19,414 nucleotides of DNA from the NCBI GenBank assembly GCA_032161045.1, contig JAVHTH010000043.1; one strand, 5' to 3'. The DNA is from Fervidibacter sinensis (GTDB lineage Bacteria > Armatimonadota > Fervidibacteria > Fervidibacterales > Fervidibacteraceae). Position numbers and translations under genes: made by a program. Within the stretch, counting starts at the first letter, position 1; every line of letters starts with the position of its first letter. Below are positions 15,026 to 19,414 of this stretch, in pieces. The notes under the pieces were generated by a model. It did no database searches and was not told the origin of the DNA. It was given only the letters and a program-made list of their open reading frames with translations.

Positions 15026-15673
15026 GTCGGGTTTCTTTCCGTTCAGGCTAATAAGCCATCCCTTGCCGACTTCAAGATACATTGAGGCGCGTGCCCTCAC
15101 GGCTTTTAAAAGCCCAAGTTTTTCCTCCTTCATCACATGGCTGACACCGTGAAGGACAACCGTCTTGACGACCCAGTCATGTTCTCGTGCGAATTTGTTC
15201 AACGCCGCTTCAAGCCCATAACCCAGATTTGAGAAATCCGGTAATTCACGAATTCGTTCCAAAGGAAGTGCTCTTTGACCCGTAACCCAAGGGGCAATCA
15301 AGTGGGACAAATCGGTCAAAAGCCGACCGCCCCTGAAAACACCTAAGGTCATGTCAACCCTATCATCGGCGACAGGTTTGGCGAGGGTTTCAATGTGCGA
15401 AGGTTTTAACCCTTTGAGGTCGGCATCAAGGAGCACGACAATTGGTTGGTCAACTTCCTGCAATCCAACCCAAACTGCGCCAGCCTTTCCGCGATTTTGT
15501 TCAAGCCTTATGACCTTGACATCAAATTTTCGTGCGACTTTTGCAGTTCCATCTTCTGAACCGTCATCAACAACCACAACCTGCCTTACGGCAGGGCACG
15601 CTGTCACCGCTTCCAAAACTGCCGGCAACCGCTCCTCTTCGTTAAACGCAGGTATGACCACCGCTATGTTCAT
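15017..15673 (-). CDS. family 2 glycosyltransferase (GT-A fold)
   Basis: 218 residues, an inverting nucleotide-sugar transferase probably acting at the inner face of the membrane on lipid or polysaccharide precursors. N-terminal VIPAFNEEERLPAVL (6-20) and VVVVDDGSEDGT (32-43) form the nucleotide-binding part, with Asp36 and Asp37. DAD at 83-85 is the metal-binding DxD. A catalytic-base region is less clear. ATG 15673 is preceded by AGGTGATG. No membrane segment is present, unlike many dolichol-phosphate mannosyltransferase relatives, but a one-helix microprotein is encoded just upstream. The C-terminal segment LGLLKAVRARASMYLEVGKGW is amphipathic and may touch the membrane. Acceptor and donor are unknown. 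Confidence 0.88.
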   Translation of the reverse strand: MNIAVVIPAFNEEERLPAVLEAVTACPAVRQVVVVDDGSEDGTAKVARKFDVKVIRLEQNRGKAGAVWVGLQEVDQPIVVLLDADLKGLKPSHIETLAKPVADDRVDMTLGVFRGGRLLTDLSHLIAPWVTGQRALPLERIRELPDFSNLGYGLEAALNKFAREHDWVVKTVVLHGVSHVMKEEKLGLLKAVRARASMYLEVGKGWLISLNGKKPDKR

Positions 15674-15683
15674 CTTCCATCAC

Positions 15684-15788
15684 CTACTCGTGCTTTGCCC
15701 CGCCACGCCTGTCAAGATAGTAACCCAGAAAGTTTAAAAGCGCAAGTCCAGTTGCCAAAAGACAGAACTTGAGAGGGGTGAAGTCCAT
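15684..15788 (-). CDS. putative 34-residue single-helix membrane microprotein
   Basis: ATG 15788 to TAG 15684-15686 encodes MDFTPLK, then a hydrophobic helix of about 17-18 residues (FCLLATGLALLNFLGYYL), then a basic tail DRRGGAKHE. The stop lies directly before the ribosome-binding site of the glycosyltransferase, 10 nt from its ATG, as in a coupled operon. The helix-then-positive-tail pattern fits an N-out/C-in anchor that could tether a partner. Weak point: no clear Shine-Dalgarno precedes the ATG. Such a short frame could arise by chance, so it is a candidate rather than a certainty. Confidence 0.5.
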   Translation of the reverse strand: MDFTPLKFCLLATGLALLNFLGYYLDRRGGAKHE

Positions 15789-15802
15789 TTAAGGGATTTA
15801 GC

Positions 15803-15833
15803 CTGACAGAAGAAGGGTGGAAAGCGTTATAAT
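15803..15833 (+). promoter_or_regulatory. probable sigma70 promoter of hppA
   Basis: CTGACA (15803-15808, five of six -35 consensus bases) and a perfect TATAAT (15828-15833) are separated by 19 nt, slightly long. Transcription would start near 15840, leaving a leader of about 130 nt before hppA. It lies just upstream of the microprotein start on the opposite strand. Confidence 0.55.
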
Positions 15834-15839
15834 TAATGC

Positions 15840-15968
15840 AACACGGTAGTGTGCTAAGCAGATTTCTTAACCTGTAAAAACAACACACGAGCAAACAGTT
15901 GAGTTAGCGATTCATAAGTGGCTCCCTTCAAGCCACAAACTAAAACCTTTTAACGGAGGCGATGGAAA
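15840..15968 (+). other. long 5' leader of hppA with stem-loop
   Basis: This untranslated leader follows the predicted promoter. A GTGGCT/AGCCAC stem with a 7-nt loop lies near 15918-15936, and the ribosome-binding GGAGG is at 15955-15959. I do not recognise a known riboswitch class in it. The length leaves room for regulation, but none is shown. Confidence 0.3.
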
Positions 15969-18344
15969 GTGGGCTTAAGAAGATGGATGGCGTTCTTAGG
16001 TTCGCTTGGATTACTGTCAAGCAGAATTGGGGCCGCCGAAGCAGTCCAACTCCCGTCTTTTCAGCAAGGTGACATTGTCGTCCTGCTAATTGTGCTTGGA
16101 ATCTCTTTGTTAGCTATTGCTTACGGTGCTTACCTTGTAGTCAGTGTGCTTAAGGAGGACTCAGGCACCGAAGCGATGAGGCAAGTATCGCAGGCTGTTC
16201 GTGAAGGGGCTTTTGCTTACTTGCGTCGACAATTCAAGACAATGATTTGGTTCGTGATCGTAATTGCCTTGGTTTTGTTGATCGGCTACTCCCGACTCCC
16301 CGAATATGGTTTCTCCTTAGCGCTTGGCACTGCCTTCGCTTTTGTTCTCGGTGTTGCTGCTTCTTATAGCGCTGGTTATGTTGGGATGAGTATGGCAGTG
16401 CAAGCAAATGTTAGGGTCGCTAATGCAGCCTTAAAGAGTTTCCGACAAGCATTAGGAATTGCTTTCCGAGCGGGAACGGTCTCGGGAATGGCAACCGTTG
16501 CCCTCGGATTGCTCGGAGCAACACTTATCTTCCTCGGTTACCGCGAGAAAGCGATGTATGTGCTTGTTGGGTTCGGGTTTGGAGGCTGCTTGGCTGCATT
16601 GTTTATGCGCGTTGGTGGCGGAATTTACACTAAAGCAGCAGATGTGGGTGCTGATATGGTCGGCAAGGTAGAGGCTGGTATACCAGAAGACGATCCGAGA
16701 AATCCAGCGACTATCGCCGACAATGTCGGTGATAACGTCGGTGACTGTGCAGGAATGGCGGCGGATGTTTTTGAAAGTTACGAAGTCACACTCGTCGCCG
16801 CAATCTTGCTTGGATTTGGCGCAATGGCTGCAGTCGGGAAAGAACATGTCATGAAACTCATCATGTATCCGCTCCTTGTTCGTGGCATCGGTGTCATCGC
16901 TTCAATCATTGGTACAATGTTTGTCCAAGCAAAAGATGAAGAGAGAATTGACCCCATGTCTCCAATCAATCGTGGTTTCTGGACAGCCGCAATCCTATCC
17001 ACAATCGGTTTCTGGGTTGTTAGTTACTTCTACTTGGGAGAACTGGACATCTGGTGGAAACTCGCCCTCGCTAACACTATCGGTATCCTGCTCACTCAAG
17101 TCATCGGTTGGTTAACCGAATACTTCACCAGCATTGAGAAGCGACCTGTGACCGAAATTGCCTATTCGTCCAAAACAGGAACTGCGACCATGATTCTTGA
17201 AGGATTCTCTGTCGGACTGGAATCATCCGTTTGGGCAGTTGCAGCAATTGCTGCAACATTGTTTGCTGGAATCGCCCTCTTCCCTAACAACTTCGCGCTT
17301 GCTGCATACTCGGTTGCACTCACAGGTCTTGGGCTATTGGCAACAACAGGTTTCATCCTCGCAATGGACACCTACGGACCGATTTCCGATAACGCTAACG
17401 GCATCTTTGAAATGTCTGGTGCACTTAGAGAAGCTGAGCAAAAAGGTAATGAACGGGCTGCACAAATTGTCGCAAGCCTTGACGCTGTCGGGAACACCAC
17501 CAAAGCACTTACTAAAGGTTTCGCTATCGCAACTGCTGTGATCGCTGCTGTCTCCTTATTCCGTTCTTTCATGGAAGAAGCGGGATTGGTTGAAGTCGGA
17601 CACAAAATCTCAGGAGGAATTAGCAATATCACCGGAATACCCATTGACCAACCAGAAGTGTTCATTGGTCTCCTCATCGGCGCAGCAGTTCCTTTTCTCT
17701 TCAGCGCTTTCGCCATCCGAGCAGTCAGCCGCGCTGCTTTCTTCCTGATCGAAGAAGTGAGAAGACAGTTCCGAGAAAAACCGGGAATCCTTCAATGGAA
17801 GGAGCGACCTGACTATGGGCGATGCGTGGAAATTGTCACTTCCGCCGCTCAAAAGGAATTGCTTAGCCCAGGCATCCTCGCTATTGCTACCCCTATCCTC
17901 GTCGGATTCGCTCTTGGTTATCAAGACCCACTGAAAGGCGCCGCTGCACTCGGTGGTTATCTTGGTGGGGCAATCGTCAGTGGACAATTGCTCGCTGTCT
18001 TAATGGCAAACGCCGGTGGTGCCTGGGATAACGCAAAGAAGAAAATTGAGGCTGGATTGTTCGGAGGTAAAGGCACTGACTTCCACAAAAGTGCTGTTGT
18101 CTGTGACACCGTAGGTGACCCATTCAAAGACACAGCAGGTCCAGCGCTGAATCCGCTCATCAAAGTCATGAACCTTGTCGCTATCTTGATTGCCCCAATT
18201 GTGGTGAAACCAATCTCACCAATGGCAAGAATGGTTATAGTCGTGGTAATGCTTGTTTTACTTGCAACTGCTATCGTTTGGAGTAAGCGGGGAAGTGTCC
18301 TTGAACGAGTTGAAACCGAAGCACTTGCACCAGCGTCAGAATGA
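15969..18344 (+). CDS. hppA: membrane-bound proton-translocating pyrophosphatase, K+-independent type
   Basis: HppA couples hydrolysis of pyrophosphate to outward H+ transport across the cytoplasmic membrane, recovering energy from biosynthetic PPi. It has 791 residues and about 16 hydrophobic segments. The start is GTG 15969, nine nt after GGAGG. Substrate and metal sites are GGGIYTKAADVGADMVGKVE (216-235), DDPRNPATIADNVGDNVGD (241-259) and the C-terminal KSAVVCDTVGDPFKDTAGP (707-725). The determinant motif reads GNTTKALTKG (508-517). Lys512 and Thr515 mark the K+-independent H+-PPase class, where K+-dependent enzymes have Ala and Gly or Ala. It stands alone between its own promoter and terminator, suggesting strong independent expression. 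Na+ versus H+ specificity is inferred from subclass only. Confidence 0.97.
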   Translation: MGLRRWMAFLGSLGLLSSRIGAAEAVQLPSFQQGDIVVLLIVLGISLLAIAYGAYLVVSVLKEDSGTEAMRQVSQAVREGAFAYLRRQFKTMIWFVIVIALVLLIGYSRLPEYGFSLALGTAFAFVLGVAASYSAGYVGMSMAVQANVRVANAALKSFRQALGIAFRAGTVSGMATVALGLLGATLIFLGYREKAMYVLVGFGFGGCLAALFMRVGGGIYTKAADVGADMVGKVEAGIPEDDPRNPATIADNVGDNVGDCAGMAADVFESYEVTLVAAILLGFGAMAAVGKEHVMKLIMYPLLVRGIGVIASIIGTMFVQAKDEERIDPMSPINRGFWTAAILSTIGFWVVSYFYLGELDIWWKLALANTIGILLTQVIGWLTEYFTSIEKRPVTEIAYSSKTGTATMILEGFSVGLESSVWAVAAIAATLFAGIALFPNNFALAAYSVALTGLGLLATTGFILAMDTYGPISDNANGIFEMSGALREAEQKGNERAAQIVASLDAVGNTTKALTKGFAIATAVIAAVSLFRSFMEEAGLVEVGHKISGGISNITGIPIDQPEVFIGLLIGAAVPFLFSAFAIRAVSRAAFFLIEEVRRQFREKPGILQWKERPDYGRCVEIVTSAAQKELLSPGILAIATPILVGFALGYQDPLKGAAALGGYLGGAIVSGQLLAVLMANAGGAWDNAKKKIEAGLFGGKGTDFHKSAVVCDTVGDPFKDTAGPALNPLIKVMNLVAILIAPIVVKPISPMARMVIVVVMLVLLATAIVWSKRGSVLERVETEALAPASE

Positions 18345-18380
18345 ATTAAGGGATCGCTTGAGACTTAAAGACCTTGATTG

Positions 18381-18420
18381 AGAAGTGGAGGCTGCTGTTG
18401 AGCCTCCACTTCTGTTTTCC
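18381..18420 (+). terminator. intrinsic terminator of hppA
   Basis: A perfect 13-bp stem, AGAAGTGGAGGCT (18381-18393) with AGCCTCCACTTCT (18401-18413), has a 7-nt loop and is followed by GTTTTCCCC. It lies 36 bp after the hppA stop. The opposite strand lacks a T-run, so it probably works mainly for hppA. Confidence 0.85.
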
Positions 18421-18450
18421 CCTTCAAATTCTCAGACCCGCCTGAGACCT

Positions 18451-19194
18451 TTACACCATTAACGCTTCTAAACCTTCCCTATCTAACACAATGTTCACGC
18501 TAACACGGCAGTTTTTGGGGTCGCGGACGAATTCAAGGTAATGCCTCAATTGGTGAGCCAAATTGACGCTGTTGTGGGCAAGAATGACACTACCAGAGCG
18601 CATCTTGTCCCATGCAGCAAGCAAAATGTCCAAGTAAACGCCTTTGCCACTCCTGCCCGCGCCGTCGGCGTCAAGGTAAAGAAGGTCAATTTGAGCATCA
18701 AAGTTTGCGGCAACTTCAACGGCATCAGCGGCGATGATTTGGACTGAATTGTCATTGCTCAACCTTCGGACATTCCTCTCCGCCCTCGCTGCTTCCTCAG
18801 GCTTGATCTCAATCCCAATCAACCGTTCGGCGTCATAACACTTCCCAGCACCGATCGCGGCGCCAGCATTGCAAATGAAAGTGAAACCGCAAAAGATGCC
18901 CGCTGCCACCATGACCTTAGGTTGAAGGATGGCGTTAATTGCGTAAATCAATCGGTGCATCCTCGGCGTGATTGCCGTCCAAGGGATTTCAAACTTACTC
19001 GCAACCTCTTGCCTGTGAGCAAGAAACTTCTCCCGGTCGTAGTTGATGTGCGGCAAAATCCCGGCTCGCTTCAAAGTCTCAAGTGCCTCGTCAACAATCT
19101 TGATTTCCTGCTCCAACGGCTCAAGTTGCTTGAACGGCTCTCGGTAATTCATCACATACCTGTCCCAATCAGGACTGCGATACTCAAGAACCAT
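18451..19194 (-). CDS. class I SAM-dependent methyltransferase-like protein, substrate unknown
   Basis: 247 residues from ATG 19194, eight nt after GAGGAGG. A longer frame to 19272 lacks a site. The Rossmann-fold signature is present: motif I MVAAGIFCGFTF (95-106), acidic Glu129 ending strand beta2 (LIGIEIKPEEAARAERN), ADAVE (156-160), and DLLYLDADGAG (170-180), which resembles the metal- and substrate-binding strand of O-methyltransferases. HN at 207-208 follows (VILAHNSVNLAHQLRHYLEF), comparable to the Asp-Asn of that family. The N-terminal ~90 residues are helical and charged with DWDRYVMNYREPF, and I do not recognise them. Cysteines at 102 and 108 in motif I are unusual. It is convergent with hppA. 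The fold is fairly sure, the reaction is not. Confidence 0.75.
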   Translation of the reverse strand: MVLEYRSPDWDRYVMNYREPFKQLEPLEQEIKIVDEALETLKRAGILPHINYDREKFLAHRQEVASKFEIPWTAITPRMHRLIYAINAILQPKVMVAAGIFCGFTFICNAGAAIGAGKCYDAERLIGIEIKPEEAARAERNVRRLSNDNSVQIIAADAVEVAANFDAQIDLLYLDADGAGRSGKGVYLDILLAAWDKMRSGSVILAHNSVNLAHQLRHYLEFVRDPKNCRVSVNIVLDREGLEALMV

Positions 19195-19414
19195 GCCCCA
19201 AACCTCCTCACACAAGAGTCTACCTACGCAGCAGAGAGAGTTTAACGCTTCATTTGTGGGAAGGTCTTGCATTAGTGCGTTGCGCGCGTTATACTTGCCG
19301 TCGACCTATGCCGTTTTTGGCACCTTGAAAGCGGCATAGAGGAGAGGTGGCTATTTTGGGGCAAAAATCGCCAATTTTCAAGGCTCACTTGCAGTCGACC
19401 CCCTTAGGTTTTGG
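19195..19414. other. right-end non-coding stretch with hairpin and repeated GTCGACC
   Basis: No gene is seen here. Inside are CTATGCCG (19308-19315) pairing with CGGCATAG (19332-19339), CCTTGAAA (19323-19330) inverted at 19376-19383, and GTCGACC occurring at 19302-19308 and 19394-19400. After both GTCGACC copies a TTTTGG follows at the same offset. The second copy runs into the window end. It could be the start of an array, a mobile element end or simple leader DNA, and the sequence stops too soon to decide. Confidence 0.35.

Noticed and set aside
15712..15894. 60-codon minus-strand frame upstream of the glycosyltransferase
   Set aside because: It runs through the hppA promoter in a different frame from the better microprotein candidate and lacks a start site context.
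1..19414. tRNA, rRNA or tmRNA genes
   Set aside because: No cloverleaf, T-loop consensus or rRNA-like stretch was noticed on either strand when reading the gaps.

Overview
The window is bacterial chromosome of roughly balanced GC content, with genes on both strands and short intergenic gaps. Housekeeping genes (glmS, ychF, pdxS, era) sit beside type IV pilus motor ATPases, an S9 peptidase, an esterase, a proton-pumping pyrophosphatase and several uncharacterised proteins. Shine-Dalgarno sequences of the AGGAGG/GGAGGTG type precede most genes. No rRNA, tRNA, phage gene or recognisable transposase was seen. The gene set and the dense short palindromic repeats recall uncultured thermophilic bacteria of the Armatimonadota (Fervidibacteria) kind. 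That placement is only an impression, because no marker here proves it.

Layout. Positions 1-6173 (minus strand) read as one probable operon: three tandem PilT-like ATPases, a Cys-rich multi-pass membrane protein whose start overlaps the last pilT stop, then glmS, which runs off the left edge. Divergent from it lie an alpha/beta-hydrolase (6336-7250) and a four-helix membrane protein (7378-7827). Positions 7835-8093 hold a first cluster of palindromic REP-like units. Next come minus-strand genes: ychF (8098-9198), a two-domain S9 peptidase (9287-11572), a nucleotidyltransferase with a small partner protein (11631-12472) and pdxS (12533-13447). A second, denser REP cluster (about 13608-13924), bounded by an 18-bp perfect inverted repeat, fills the divergent gap between pdxS and era (13988-14953). 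A family 2 glycosyltransferase with a 34-residue membrane microprotein just upstream (15017-15788, minus) is divergent from hppA (15969-18344), a K+-independent type membrane pyrophosphatase. hppA ends at a strong hairpin terminator. The last gene is a methyltransferase-like protein (18451-19194, minus). The final 220 bases hold an unexplained hairpin and a GTCGACC-flanked stretch.

The strongest unexplained signal is the repeat family. Short hairpins of several unrelated stem sequences are each preceded by GTAG or GGAG, and many are paired head to head with an A/T-rich spacer. This is the architecture of REP/BIME elements mobilised by RAYT (TnpA-REP) transposases, but here different stem types share one genome region and even one paired unit. 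Other points worth a look are the triple PilT array with its coupled Cys-rich membrane protein, the nucleotidyltransferase pair, heptanucleotide repeats next to two gene ends, and the right edge of the window.
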